Source: Bradyrhizobium sp. BRP22 (lineage in GTDB: Bacteria > Pseudomonadota > Alphaproteobacteria > Rhizobiales > Xanthobacteraceae). Taken from it: 64,000 nt of DNA. A program made the position numbers and the translations under genes. The stretch covers positions 1-64,000 of the forward strand of contig NZ_JADYVX010000039.1 of the NCBI RefSeq assembly GCF_020194175.1, given 5' to 3'. This document shows, piece by piece, positions 18,642-27,542 of this stretch; the stretch's first letter is position 1, and every line of letters begins with the position of its first letter. The notes below the pieces were generated by a model. That model ran no database searches. It was given only the letters and a program-made list of their open reading frames with translations, and was not told the DNA's origin.

Positions 18642-19634
18642 ATGGATGGTGCAGGCCGCCTCGCCCGATCACTGCGATCGCTGAGGCCCGAAGCTGACCT
18701 GAAGGCAGCCGCTATTGGAGCGGCGGTGCTGCTGCGCGAGTATTTTGCCCGCCGTCGTGCTGCCCGCCGCGCCCCGCCGGTGATCATCGACCGCGATCCG
18801 CCCAGCCGTTTCGTCGTGCTGGTCGAGCGCTATCTGCCGCGCCGCATCGGTCTTGCTGCCACCGTCTTCATCCTGCTCGGCAGCGCCGGCCTCGGCATCG
18901 TCAAGGGCGGCCATGTCGATGAGTTCATCACGGGTCTTTCGGATGCGCGCAATGCGCTGGCCAATTCGGCCGGCTTCCGGATCACCACCGTGGTCATCAA
19001 CGGACGCAAGCAGTTGAGCCAGGACGAGGTGCTCGCGATCGGCGGCGTCAACGGCCGCTCCTCGCTGTTGTTCCTGGATGCTGCGACGGTGCGCGATCGG
19101 CTGAAGGCCAATCCCTGGATCGCCGACGCGACGATCCTGAAGCTTTATCCGGGCCAGCTCCAGATCGACATCGTCGAGCGCAAGGCTTTCGCGCTGTGGC
19201 AGCAGGATGGGCGCCTGTCCGTGGTCGCGGATGATGGCGCAGTGCTCGAGCCCTACGTGTCGCGCCGCTTCCTCACGCTGCCGCTGGTGGTCGGCAAGGG
19301 CGCCGAGACGAGGGCGAAGGACTTCCTGGCGCTGCTCGACCGCTATCCGCAGGTGCGCTCGGTGACCAAGGCCGCGATCTTCGTCGGCGAACGGCGCTGG
19401 AATTTGCGGCTCAAGGACGGGCTCGACATCCGCCTGCCCGAGAACGATGTCGGCAACGCGCTCGCCGCGCTCTCCAGGCTCGACAAGGAAGACCGGCTGT
19501 TCTCGCGCGACATCGTCGCCGTCGACATGCGCCTGCCTGACAGGCTGACGGTGCAACTGTCCGAGGAAGCGGCAAAGGCGCGCGAAGAGTTGTTCAAGGA
19601 CAAGAAGTCGAAGAAGAAGGGCGGCGACGCATGA
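18642..19634 (+). CDS. ftsQ: Cell division protein FtsQ
   Basis: 330-residue bitopic divisome protein. A basic cytoplasmic N-terminus (about 1-70) leads to one transmembrane helix (about 72-92, RIGLAATVFILLGSAGLGIV). It is followed by a POTRA domain (FRITTVVINGRKQLSQDEVL ... NPWIADATILKLYPGQLQID) and the FtsQ domain (ERKAFALWQQDG, DDGAVLEPY). A Lys-rich tail ends the protein. It overlaps ftsA by 4 bases. The start is taken from position; no strong ribosome site is seen. Confidence 0.92.
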   Translation: MDGAGRLARSLRSLRPEADLKAAAIGAAVLLREYFARRRAARRAPPVIIDRDPPSRFVVLVERYLPRRIGLAATVFILLGSAGLGIVKGGHVDEFITGLSDARNALANSAGFRITTVVINGRKQLSQDEVLAIGGVNGRSSLLFLDAATVRDRLKANPWIADATILKLYPGQLQIDIVERKAFALWQQDGRLSVVADDGAVLEPYVSRRFLTLPLVVGKGAETRAKDFLALLDRYPQVRSVTKAAIFVGERRWNLRLKDGLDIRLPENDVGNALAALSRLDKEDRLFSRDIVAVDMRLPDRLTVQLSEEAAKAREELFKDKKSKKKGGDA

Positions 19635-20950
19635 CCGTCCTCGATCGCAATCTGACGCCGAAGACGCGCCCGATGGCCCACAAGCGCACCGCGCTGGTGG
19701 CTTCGCTCGATATCGGCACCAGCAAGATCGCCTGCATGATCGCGCGGCTGAAGCCGTCGCCGCCGAGCGAGGCCCTGCGCGGCCGCACCCACGCGGTGGA
19801 GCTGATCGGCTACAGCCAGATCCAGTCGCGCGGCGTGAAGGCCGGCGCGGTGGTCGATCTCGCCGAATGCGAAAAGGCGGTGCGTCACGCGGTGGCGCTG
19901 GCCGAACGCATGGCCAAGGTCCGAGTCGAGTCGGTGCTACTGCCGGTCGCCGGCGGCCGGCCCGCGGGCCAGCTCGTCGAGGCTGCCGCGGACATTCGCG
20001 GCGGCTCGGTGACGGAAGCCGATATCAGCCGCGTCACCACGGCGGGCATGATCCACGCGACCGCCCACGGGCGGACCGTGCTGCACGCGCTGCCGGTCGG
20101 CTACGCGCTCGACGGCGTCAAAGGCATCCGCGATCCGCGCGGCATGGTGGCGCGCCAGTTCGGTGTCGACATGAATGTCGTCACGGCGGATGCCACCGTC
20201 GCCAAGAACCTGATGCTGGTGGTCGAGCGTTGCCACCTCAATGTCGAGGCGATGGCGGCGAGCCCCTATGTCGCCGGCCTCTCCGTGCTCACGGATGACG
20301 AAGCCGATCTCGGCGCGGCCGTGGTCGAGATGGGCGCCGGCTCGACCACGATCGCGACCTATTCCGCCGGACGCTTCGTGCATGCCTCGGGTTTTGCGCT
20401 CGGCGGGCAACACATCACGATGGATCTTGCGCGCGGCATCGGCGCATGCATTGCGGACGCCGAGCGAATCAAGACTTTATACGGCACCGTGCTGACCGGC
20501 GGCTCGGATGCGCGCGAGCTGATGTCGGTCCCGACCGCCGGCGACGAGCGCGACACCCCGCAGATCGTCTCCCGCGCCACGATTGCGAACATTGTCCGGC
20601 ATCGCGCCGAGGAGATTTTTGAGATGGTCCGGGACCGGCTCAAGGCTTCCCCGTTTGCGGCAGAGCCGAGGGCGCGGGTCGTCTTGAGCGGCGGCGCCTC
20701 GCAGCTCACCGGCATGATCGAACTCGCCACCCGCATTCTCAACCGGCCGGTGCGGATCGGCCGTCCGCTCGGCTTCGGCCGTCTGCCCAACGAGGCCAAG
20801 GGACCGTCGTTCGCGGTGCCCACCGGGCTTCTGGTCTATCCGCAATACGCTCACCTTGAACATGTCGAACCGCGGCACACGCGGCAGCTCAAGACAGGGA
20901 CTGACGGTTATTTCGGAAAGGTCGGACGATGGCTTCGCGAGGGCTTCTGA
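19631..20950 (+). CDS. ftsA: Cell division protein FtsA
   Basis: Actin-like ATPase that anchors FtsZ to the membrane. 439 residues. LVASLDIGTSKIACMIARL is the phosphate-1 motif, VEMGAGSTTIATYS phosphate-2, and VVLSGGASQLTGM the adenosine motif. The C-terminus (KVGRWLREGF) is the amphipathic membrane-targeting helix. It begins in the ftsQ stop (ATGA) and ends 90 bases before ftsZ. Confidence 0.97.
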   Translation: MTVLDRNLTPKTRPMAHKRTALVASLDIGTSKIACMIARLKPSPPSEALRGRTHAVELIGYSQIQSRGVKAGAVVDLAECEKAVRHAVALAERMAKVRVESVLLPVAGGRPAGQLVEAAADIRGGSVTEADISRVTTAGMIHATAHGRTVLHALPVGYALDGVKGIRDPRGMVARQFGVDMNVVTADATVAKNLMLVVERCHLNVEAMAASPYVAGLSVLTDDEADLGAAVVEMGAGSTTIATYSAGRFVHASGFALGGQHITMDLARGIGACIADAERIKTLYGTVLTGGSDARELMSVPTAGDERDTPQIVSRATIANIVRHRAEEIFEMVRDRLKASPFAAEPRARVVLSGGASQLTGMIELATRILNRPVRIGRPLGFGRLPNEAKGPSFAVPTGLLVYPQYAHLEHVEPRHTRQLKTGTDGYFGKVGRWLREGF

Positions 20951-21040
20951 TGACCACGCTTAAGGCCCACAGGATTTTCACCAGCTCCCGCGGCCGCAGG
21001 CCGGGGCGAACCTACGCGCGCGCGTAATCGAGAGGCAACC

Positions 21041-22837
21041 ATGGCACTCAATCTGACCCCTCCTGACATCAGCGAGCTGAAACCGCGGATCACCGTCTTC
21101 GGCGTCGGTGGCGCCGGCGGCAATGCCGTCAACAACATGATCACCGCCGGGCTGCAGGGCGTCGATTTCGTCGTCGCCAATACGGACGCGCAGGCGCTGA
21201 CCATGTCGAAGGCGCAGCGCATCGTCCAGATGGGCACGCAGGTGACCCAGGGCCTCGGCGCCGGCTCGCAGCCGGATGTCGGCGCCGCCGCCGCGCAGGA
21301 GGTCATCGACGAGCTCCGCGACCACCTCTCCGGCGCCAACATGGTGTTCGTCACCGCCGGCATGGGCGGCGGCACCGGCACCGGCGCTGCTCCCGTGATC
21401 GCCAAGACCGCGCGCGAGATGGGTATCCTCACCGTCGGTGTGGTGACCAAGCCGTTCCACTTCGAAGGCCAGCGCCGCATGCGCACCGCCGAGAACGGTA
21501 TCGCCGAGCTGCACAAGGTGGTCGACACGCTCTTGATCATCCCGAACCAGAACCTGTTCCGGGTCGCCAATGAGAAGACCACCTTCGCCGACGCCTTTGC
21601 GATGGCCGACCAGGTGCTCTACTCGGGCGTGGCCTGCATCACCGACCTGATGGTCAAGGAAGGCCTGATCAACCTCGACTTCGCCGATGTCCGCGCCGTG
21701 ATGCGTGAGATGGGCAAGGCGATGATGGGCACGGGCGAGGCGACCGGTGAGAAGCGCGCGCTCACCGCCGCCGAGGCCGCGATCGCCAATCCGCTGATCG
21801 ACGATTCCTCGATGAAGGGCGCCAGGGGCCTCCTGATCTCGATCACCGGCGGCAAGGACCTGACGCTGTTCGAAGTCGACGAGGCCGCCACCCGCATCCG
21901 CGAGGAGGTCGACCCCGACGCCAACATCATCGTCGGCGCCACCTTCGACGAGACGCTCGACGGCATCATCCGCGTTTCGGTGGTTGCGACCGGCATCGAG
22001 CAGGCCGCGATCGCGCGCAACGCCGCTGCGGCTCCCGCCGCCGCGCCCGCCGGCAACGGTTCGCCCGAGAGCCGGCTCGCCGATCTGACCGCGCGGCTGC
22101 GCGCCGACAACCAGCGCCTGGCCGAGCGCGCCCACAAGCTGGAAGCTCCCGGTGGCGCGCCGATGGCTCCGCACCCGGCGCCGGCACCCGCGCCTGCCGC
22201 GCCGCCTCCGCTGCGCCAGCAGGGCAGCGTCGAGCGTGCCGCGCTCGCCGCCATCGCCGCCGCCGTCTCGCCGGAACAGCAGGCCGCGCCGATGCAGCCG
22301 GCGTCCTATGGCGACGTCACCGTCCGTCCGATCGCGCAGAAGCCGACCCTGTTCCCCGATCCGGAAGCGACCAAGGTCGAGACCCATGAGCCGGCGACGC
22401 CGGAAACCTTCATCCCGCCGACCGCCGAGCGGCCGCCGGTGCGCGCGCCGCGGATGCCGAAGTTCGAGGACCTGCCGATGCCGGCCCAGGCCGAGATTCG
22501 CCAGGCCCGCGGCGAAGCCGAAGGGGAACATCCGCAGAAGACCCGGCTGTCGCTGCTGCAGCGGCTCGCCAATGTTGGCCTCGGCCGCCGGGACGAGGAG
22601 AGCGAGCCGCCGGTCGCAGCCCGCGCCTCCGGTCCGGCCATGCCGCCGCTGCCGGAGCGCAAGCAGCAGCGCAGCGTGGCCCAGCAGATCGCGGCGAATG
22701 AGCCGGTATCGGAGTATGCGAAACGCCCGGCGCCGCAGGGGCTGGATGCCCATGGTCGGCCGGCACCTGTTGCGCCGGCGCCACAGGGAGACGATCATCT
22801 TGATATCCCGGCGTTCCTGCGCCGGCAGGCGAACTGA
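21041..22837 (+). CDS. ftsZ: Cell division GTPase FtsZ
   Basis: Tubulin-like GTPase forming the Z-ring. 598 residues, far longer than the 380 of E. coli but usual for Rhizobiales. GTPase domain about 1-330 with GGAGGNAVNNM near the N-terminus and the GGGTGTG loop at 109-115. Then comes an intrinsically disordered linker of about 250 residues rich in Pro, Ala, Gln and Glu, and the conserved C-terminal peptide DIPAFLRRQ, which binds FtsA. A good ribosome site (GAGAGG) precedes the ATG, and a terminator follows. Confidence 0.98.
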   Translation: MALNLTPPDISELKPRITVFGVGGAGGNAVNNMITAGLQGVDFVVANTDAQALTMSKAQRIVQMGTQVTQGLGAGSQPDVGAAAAQEVIDELRDHLSGANMVFVTAGMGGGTGTGAAPVIAKTAREMGILTVGVVTKPFHFEGQRRMRTAENGIAELHKVVDTLLIIPNQNLFRVANEKTTFADAFAMADQVLYSGVACITDLMVKEGLINLDFADVRAVMREMGKAMMGTGEATGEKRALTAAEAAIANPLIDDSSMKGARGLLISITGGKDLTLFEVDEAATRIREEVDPDANIIVGATFDETLDGIIRVSVVATGIEQAAIARNAAAAPAAAPAGNGSPESRLADLTARLRADNQRLAERAHKLEAPGGAPMAPHPAPAPAPAAPPPLRQQGSVERAALAAIAAAVSPEQQAAPMQPASYGDVTVRPIAQKPTLFPDPEATKVETHEPATPETFIPPTAERPPVRAPRMPKFEDLPMPAQAEIRQARGEAEGEHPQKTRLSLLQRLANVGLGRRDEESEPPVAARASGPAMPPLPERKQQRSVAQQIAANEPVSEYAKRPAPQGLDAHGRPAPVAPAPQGDDHLDIPAFLRRQAN

Positions 22838-22860
22838 GCTTTGTTACAATCCTGACCAGC

Positions 22861-22895
22861 CAAAGAGCCCCGGCGGAACCCGTCGGGGCTCTTTG
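22861..22895 (+). terminator. Intrinsic terminator after ftsZ
   Basis: CAAAGAGCCCCGGCGG and CGTCGGGGCTCTTTG form a strong stem around a small loop (AACC), with T-rich sequence at and after the 3' arm. It lies 23 bases after the ftsZ stop and probably ends the dcw transcript. The remaining 290 bases up to lpxC hold no gene; AT-rich sequence near 22935-22955 may be the lpxC promoter. Confidence 0.85.
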
Positions 22896-23188
22896 CTTTA
22901 ACGCAGTTGACCGTCACGTCTCGGCGGGCAAGTAACTGAAATTAAATGATTAATCAGGTATTCCGTGGCTTTGTCATGGTGCCGAAAGGGTGTCCGGCCA
23001 ATCCGCAATTTGGTTAAGCCTTGGCGCGATTGCGGCGGAGATGGGGTAACAATCGGTAAAGAAGCGTGAGTTGTACGCTCAGGGGCAGTGACTATGGTCT
23101 GTCCAAACTTTGGGGATGCCTAAGCGAGTCGGTTGGGGAAGTAAGGCCGTCTCGTTTGGGTTACATCGGGTAGTTGGGCGCATATCGG

Positions 23189-24148
23189 ATGAAATTGAGC
23201 CGTCAAACAACGCTTCGGTCGCAAGCCACCGTGACGGGCGTCGGCGTTCACTCCGGTTTACCGGTCAGCCTCACCATTGGACCGGCTCCCGTCGACGCGG
23301 GCTATATTTTTATCCGCACCGGTCTCGAGGGGGCCGATCGCGAGGTTCATGCCACCGCCGACGCCGTGATCGCGACCGAGTTCGCGACGGTGCTGGGTGA
23401 CCGCGAGGGGCCGCTGGTATCGACCGCCGAACACGTGCTCGCGACGCTGCGGGGCATGGGCATCGACAACGCCACCATCGAAATCGACGGTCCGGAAGTG
23501 CCGATCATGGATGGCAGCGCTGCGGCCTTTGTCGCCGCGGTCGATCAGGCCGGTATCGTCACCCAATCCGCTGCCCGCCGCTTCATCCAGGTGCTGAAGC
23601 CGGTGCAGGTCGCGATCGGCGATTGCGTCGGTGAGTTCCGCCCGTTTGCCGGCGGTTTCCGCGCCGAGGTCGAGATCGATTTCGCCAATCCCTTGATCGG
23701 TCGCCAGAGCTATTGCTTCGATCTGTCCGCCGAGAGCTTCCGCCGCGAGATTTCGCGCGCCCGCACCTTCGGTTGCATGAACGACGTGGCGCGGCTGTGG
23801 AGCGCGGGTTTCGCGCTCGGCGCGTCCTTCGAGAACTCGGTGGTATTCGACGAGACCCGCCTGCTCAACGCCGAAGGCCTGCGCTTCCGCGACGAATGCG
23901 TCCGCCACAAGGTGCTGGACGTGGTCGGCGATCTCGCGCTGGCCGGCCTGCCGATCCTGGGCGCCTACCGCTCGGTTCGCGGCGGCCACAAGCTAAACCA
24001 TGCGGCGCTGACCGCGCTGCTGTCCGACCGCAGCGCCTGGCGGGTGGTCGAATCGGAAACCGCGCGCCGTTCCCGCAACGTTGCCGAGGTCGGCAGTAGC
24101 ACCGTCGGCGGTCTGATCGCTCCCGCCTACGGTCCGGACGTGTCCTGA
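23189..24148 (+). CDS. lpxC: UDP-3-O-acyl-N-acetylglucosamine deacetylase
   Basis: Zinc enzyme, the committed step of lipid A synthesis. 319 residues from MKLSRQTTLRSQ. Family motifs: GVGVHSGLPV, the first zinc His82 in STAEHVLATLRGMG, PIMDGSAAAFV, FGCMNDVARLW, the other ligands in CVRHKVLDVVGDLAL (His and Asp), and the catalytic His in GGHKLNHAAL. A TTG start 15 bases upstream is possible but less likely. It follows ftsZ, as in many proteobacteria. Confidence 0.97.
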   Translation: MKLSRQTTLRSQATVTGVGVHSGLPVSLTIGPAPVDAGYIFIRTGLEGADREVHATADAVIATEFATVLGDREGPLVSTAEHVLATLRGMGIDNATIEIDGPEVPIMDGSAAAFVAAVDQAGIVTQSAARRFIQVLKPVQVAIGDCVGEFRPFAGGFRAEVEIDFANPLIGRQSYCFDLSAESFRREISRARTFGCMNDVARLWSAGFALGASFENSVVFDETRLLNAEGLRFRDECVRHKVLDVVGDLALAGLPILGAYRSVRGGHKLNHAALTALLSDRSAWRVVESETARRSRNVAEVGSSTVGGLIAPAYGPDVS

Positions 24149-24152
24149 AGCG

Positions 24153-24260
24153 CTAGAGCATTTTCGGTTCTGATTGAATCAGAACCGAAGCTCTAGATTC
24201 TTGTTTTGACGCGTTTTCTTCACGCGAACCGGTGTCCACTTCGCTCGAAAACGCTCTAGC
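24153..24260. repeat. RIME-like repeat between lpxC and bamD
   Basis: GCTAGAGCATTTTCGGTTCTGA faces TCAGAACCGAAGCTCTAG (inner hairpin, cited here as two arms), followed by TTTTGACGCGTTTTCTTCAC, GCGAACCGGTGTCCACTTCG and CTCGAAAACGCTCTAG. This is the common rhizobial 'agagcattttc...aaaacgctct' intergenic element. The 230 bases after it, up to bamD, contain nothing else I can assign. Confidence 0.75.
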
Positions 24261-24492
24261 CGTTAGCATTTTCTAGCAATTTCCGTAGTAACCACGCCTG
24301 ATGGTGGACCGTCTCCGGACCGCCTTAATCCGGGCGGAATGGCTCCGTATTCGGTTGGTCCAGGGTCGTTTTTCGGCTAGACAGGCCTGCGGTTGCACGG
24401 GGCAGCACAGGCACGGGAAAAATTTCGGTCCATGGCCTCGTTCGTGGACAGATCGCCATCAACCGCTTTCAAGGCGCCAGGTTCTTACATTC

Positions 24493-25395
24493 ATGCCGGT
24501 ACCGCGTAGCACGCACGAATCATGCACCCGATCCGCCGGCCGCGCCGGATGGGCGTCGTTGCTGCGGCTGGCCGCGGGCCTGATCGTCCTGGCGCTGCCG
24601 CTGGGTGGCTGCGGCACCGGTCCGCTGTGGGACAAGTTCATGGCGAAGGACGATACCTTCGTCGAAGAGCCCGCCGACAAGCTCTACAATGAGGGCTTGT
24701 ACTTGATGAACCAGCGCAAGGATACGCGCGCGGCCACGAAGAAGTTCGAGGAGGTGGACCGTCAGCACCCCTATTCGGATTGGGCGCGCAAATCGCTCCT
24801 GATGTCGGCCTATTCCTCCTACCAGCAAGGCGATTACGATAGCTGCATCGGCGCCGCCACCCGTTACGTCACGCTGCATCCCGGCAGCCCGGACGCAGCC
24901 TACGCGCAATACCTGATCGCGGCCTCGCATTACGATCAGATCCCGGACGTCACGCGCGACCAGACCCGCACCGAGAAGGCGATCGCGGCGCTGGAAGAGG
25001 TGGTCCGCAAATATCCGACCTCCGAATATGCGACCTCCGCCAAGGCCAAGCTCGAAGGCGCGCGTGACCAGCTCGCCGGCCGCGAGATGAATGTCGGCCG
25101 CTACTACATGGAGCGGCGCGACTTCACCGCCGCGATCAACCGTTTCAAGACCGTGGTCACCCAGTATCAGACCACGCGCCATGTCGAGGAGGCGCTGGCG
25201 CGGCTCACCGAGGCCTATATGGCGATCGGCATCCCGAGCGAGGCGCAGACCGCCGCCGCCGTGCTCGGGCATAATTTTCCTGACAGCCGCTGGTACAAGG
25301 ACGCCTATAATTTAGTAAAGTCCGGCGGTCTCGAGCCGAGCGAGAATCAGGGTTCCTGGATCAGCAGGACCTTCAAGAAGATGGGTCTCGGCTAG
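24493..25395 (+). CDS. bamD: Outer membrane assembly lipoprotein BamD
   Basis: Component of the BAM complex that inserts beta-barrel proteins into the outer membrane. 300 residues from MPVPRSTHES. It has a lipoprotein signal with lipobox LGGC (Cys40), then TPR repeats: EGLYLMNQRKDTRAATKKFE, DWARKSLLMSAYSSYQQGDY, YYMERRDFTAAINRFKTVV, EEALARLTEAYMAIG. The longer open frame upstream lacks signal-peptide character. It is 13 bases upstream of recN. Confidence 0.93.
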   Translation: MPVPRSTHESCTRSAGRAGWASLLRLAAGLIVLALPLGGCGTGPLWDKFMAKDDTFVEEPADKLYNEGLYLMNQRKDTRAATKKFEEVDRQHPYSDWARKSLLMSAYSSYQQGDYDSCIGAATRYVTLHPGSPDAAYAQYLIAASHYDQIPDVTRDQTRTEKAIAALEEVVRKYPTSEYATSAKAKLEGARDQLAGREMNVGRYYMERRDFTAAINRFKTVVTQYQTTRHVEEALARLTEAYMAIGIPSEAQTAAAVLGHNFPDSRWYKDAYNLVKSGGLEPSENQGSWISRTFKKMGLG

Positions 25396-25408
25396 GAATA
25401 GTCCTCGC

Positions 25409-27082
25409 ATGCTGGCGCGTCTGTCGATCCGCGACATCGTCCTGATCGAACGACTCGATATCGAATTCTCCCGTGGCCTTGCGGTCCTGACCGGCGAAAC
25501 CGGCGCGGGCAAATCGATCCTGCTCGACGCATTCGCGCTCGCCCTCGGCGGCCGCGGCGATGCCGGCCTGGTGCGGCACGGCGCCGAGCAGGGGCAGGTG
25601 ACCGCCACCTTCGACGTGCCGAAGAACCATCCCGCGGCAAAACTCCTGGCCGATAACGGGCTCGACGACACCGGCGAGATGATCCTGCGCCGCGTGCAGC
25701 TCGCCGACGGTCGCACCCGCGCCTTCATCAACGACCAGGCGATCAGTGTGCAGACCCTGAAGGCGGTCGGCGCCGCGCTGGTCGAAATCCACGGCCAGCA
25801 TGACGAGCGCGCTCTGGTCGACGCCTCGACCCACCGGCGCCTGCTTGACGCCTTTGCCGGGCTCGAGAAGGACGTGGCGGCGCTGGAAACGCTCTGGGAG
25901 GCACGGCGCGGCGCCAACGCCGCGCTGGAGCAGCACCGCGCCGGCATGGAGCGCGCCGCGCGCGAGGCCGACTATCTGCGCCATGCCTCGCAGGAACTGA
26001 AAACGCTGGCGCCGAAGGAGGGCGAGGAGACCGAGCTCGCCAATCGCCGCACCACCATGATGCAGGGCGAGAAGATCGCAACGGACTTGCGCGAAGCGCA
26101 GGAGGCGATCTCCGGCCCGCATTCTCCCATTGCCGCGCTGTCGGCCGCCGTACGCCGCCTGGAGCGTCGCGCAGCCAGCTCGCCGGCGCTGGTCGAGCCC
26201 GCGGTGAAGGCGATCGATGCCGCCATCAACACGCTTGAAGAGGCCGATCAGCATCTCAATGCTGCGCTTGCGGCGGCTGATTTCGATCCGGCCGAACTCG
26301 AGCGCATCGAGGAGCGTCTGTTCGCACTGCGTGCCGCCTCGCGCAAATATGCCACCCCGGTCGATGGACTGGCCGCGCTCGCCAGCAAATATGCCGCCGA
26401 CGTCGCGCTGATCGATGCTGGCGCCGATCAGTTGAAAAAGCTCGAAGCCATGGCGGCGGAAGCAGACCAGCGCTACGGCGCGGCGGCAACGAAGCTGTCG
26501 GCGGCGCGGACCAAATCCGCTGAAAAGCTCAACAAGGCCGTCAACGCCGAACTGGCGCCGCTGAAACTCGAACGCGCGAGATTCATGACCCAGGTCGAGA
26601 GCGATGCGGCCTCTCCGGGGCCGGAAGGCATCGACCGCGTCGAGTTCTGGGTGCAGACCAATCCGGGGACAAAGCCGGGGCCGCTGATGAAGGTCGCATC
26701 CGGCGGCGAGCTGTCGCGCTTCCTGCTGGCGCTGAAGGTCGTGCTGTCCGACCGCGGCTCGGCGCCGACGCTGGTGTTCGACGAGATCGATACCGGCGTT
26801 GGCGGCGCCGTGGCGGACGCGATCGGCGCGCGGCTGTCGCGGCTTGCCGACAAGGTGCAGGTGATGGCGGTGACGCATGCGCCGCAGGTCGCAGCCCGCG
26901 CCAGCCAGCATCTGCTCATTTCCAAGGATGCGCTCGACAAGGGCAAGCGCGTCGCCACCCGCGTCAACGCGCTCGCCGCCGACCACCGCCGCGAGGAAAT
27001 CGCCCGCATGCTCGCCGGCGCCGAAATCACCGCCGAAGCGCGCGCGGCAGCGGAGCGGCTGCTGCGCGCAGCCACCGCGTAA
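25409..27082 (+). CDS. recN: DNA repair protein RecN
   Basis: SMC-like ATPase for double-strand-break repair. 557 residues. Walker A GETGAGKS at 29-36, the RecN-specific EIHGQHDERALVD, a central coiled coil (about 160-380), the signature VASGGELSRFLLALKVVL, Walker B TLVFDEIDTGVGG and AVTHAPQVAARA. It follows bamD by 13 bases. No LexA box was recognised because the gene appears to be in one transcript with bamD. Confidence 0.97.
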   Translation: MLARLSIRDIVLIERLDIEFSRGLAVLTGETGAGKSILLDAFALALGGRGDAGLVRHGAEQGQVTATFDVPKNHPAAKLLADNGLDDTGEMILRRVQLADGRTRAFINDQAISVQTLKAVGAALVEIHGQHDERALVDASTHRRLLDAFAGLEKDVAALETLWEARRGANAALEQHRAGMERAAREADYLRHASQELKTLAPKEGEETELANRRTTMMQGEKIATDLREAQEAISGPHSPIAALSAAVRRLERRAASSPALVEPAVKAIDAAINTLEEADQHLNAALAAADFDPAELERIEERLFALRAASRKYATPVDGLAALASKYAADVALIDAGADQLKKLEAMAAEADQRYGAAATKLSAARTKSAEKLNKAVNAELAPLKLERARFMTQVESDAASPGPEGIDRVEFWVQTNPGTKPGPLMKVASGGELSRFLLALKVVLSDRGSAPTLVFDEIDTGVGGAVADAIGARLSRLADKVQVMAVTHAPQVAARASQHLLISKDALDKGKRVATRVNALAADHRREEIARMLAGAEITAEARAAAERLLRAATA

Positions 27083-27090
27083 CTCTCTCC

Positions 27091-27173
27091 GTCATTCCGG
27101 GGCAATGCGAAGCATCGAACCCGGAATCTCGAGATTCCGGGTTCGGTCCTAACTGACCGCCCCGGAATGATGG
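27091..27173. repeat. Palindromic repeat, class A, copy 3
   Basis: GTCATTCCGGGGCAATGCGA ... CCCGGAATCTCGAGATTCCG ... CCCCGGAATGATGG. Complete element starting 8 bases after the recN stop and ending 3 bases before the stop codon of the GIY-YIG gene. Confidence 0.9.
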
Positions 27174-27176
27174 GGA

Positions 27177-27464
27177 TTAGTTACAGATCGACTCGTACAG
27201 ATCGTCCCACTTCGCGTTCTGGGCCTCGATCAACTGGACTTTCCAGTCCCGCTTCCACTTCTTGAGCTCTTTCTCGCGCGAGATCGCGGAGATCGGATCG
27301 TGATAGATTTCGAACCACACCAGCCGTGTGATATTATATTTGGAAGTGAAGCCGGGGACCGCCTTGATGCGGTGCTCGTAGACCCGGCGCACGAGATCGT
27401 TGGTCACTCCGACGTAGATTGCTCCATCCTTCCGGCTCGCCAGGATATAGACGTAGTAAGCCAT
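27177..27464 (-). CDS. Small GIY-YIG nuclease-domain protein
   Basis: 95 residues. The single GIY-YIG-type domain starts YYVYILASRKDGAIYVGVTN (the two halves of the motif are YVYIL and IYVGVT), then LVRRVYEHR with the catalytic-type Arg, and the Glu region SREKELKKWKRDWKVQLI. It belongs to the UPF0213/UvrC-N-like small proteins that are numerous in Rhizobiales and of unknown role. It sits antisense between recN and ligA and is bracketed by class A repeats. Read in frame upstream of the ATG, the half repeat would encode DGPKDQTRNLEI, so a longer product is possible. Confidence 0.85.
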   Translation of the reverse strand: MAYYVYILASRKDGAIYVGVTNDLVRRVYEHRIKAVPGFTSKYNITRLVWFEIYHDPISAISREKELKKWKRDWKVQLIEAQNAKWDDLYESICN

Positions 27465-27479
27465 GACAGCCGCGCCCAC

Positions 27480-27526
27480 AATCTCGAGGTTCCGGGTCTG
27501 GTCCTTCGGACCATCCCGGAACGACG
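27480..27526. repeat. Palindromic repeat, class A, right half only (copy 4)
   Basis: AATCTCGAGGTTCCGGGTCT then GGTCCTTCGGACC and CATCCCGGAACGACG. This is the right half of a class A element from the CTCGAG centre to the terminal arm; the left half is absent and its place is taken by the 5' end of the GIY-YIG gene. Confidence 0.8.
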
Positions 27527-27542
27527 AACAATAACGTGCACG

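Noticed and set aside
18367..18684. A 105-codon frame upstream of ftsQ
   Set aside because: No ribosome site, no known motifs, and it overlaps the ftsQ start in another frame.
27300..27542. An N-terminal extension of LigA through the repeat region
   Set aside because: The extra residues derive from the antisense of the GIY-YIG gene and the half repeat; LigA homologues start near MAKSKKAALPG.
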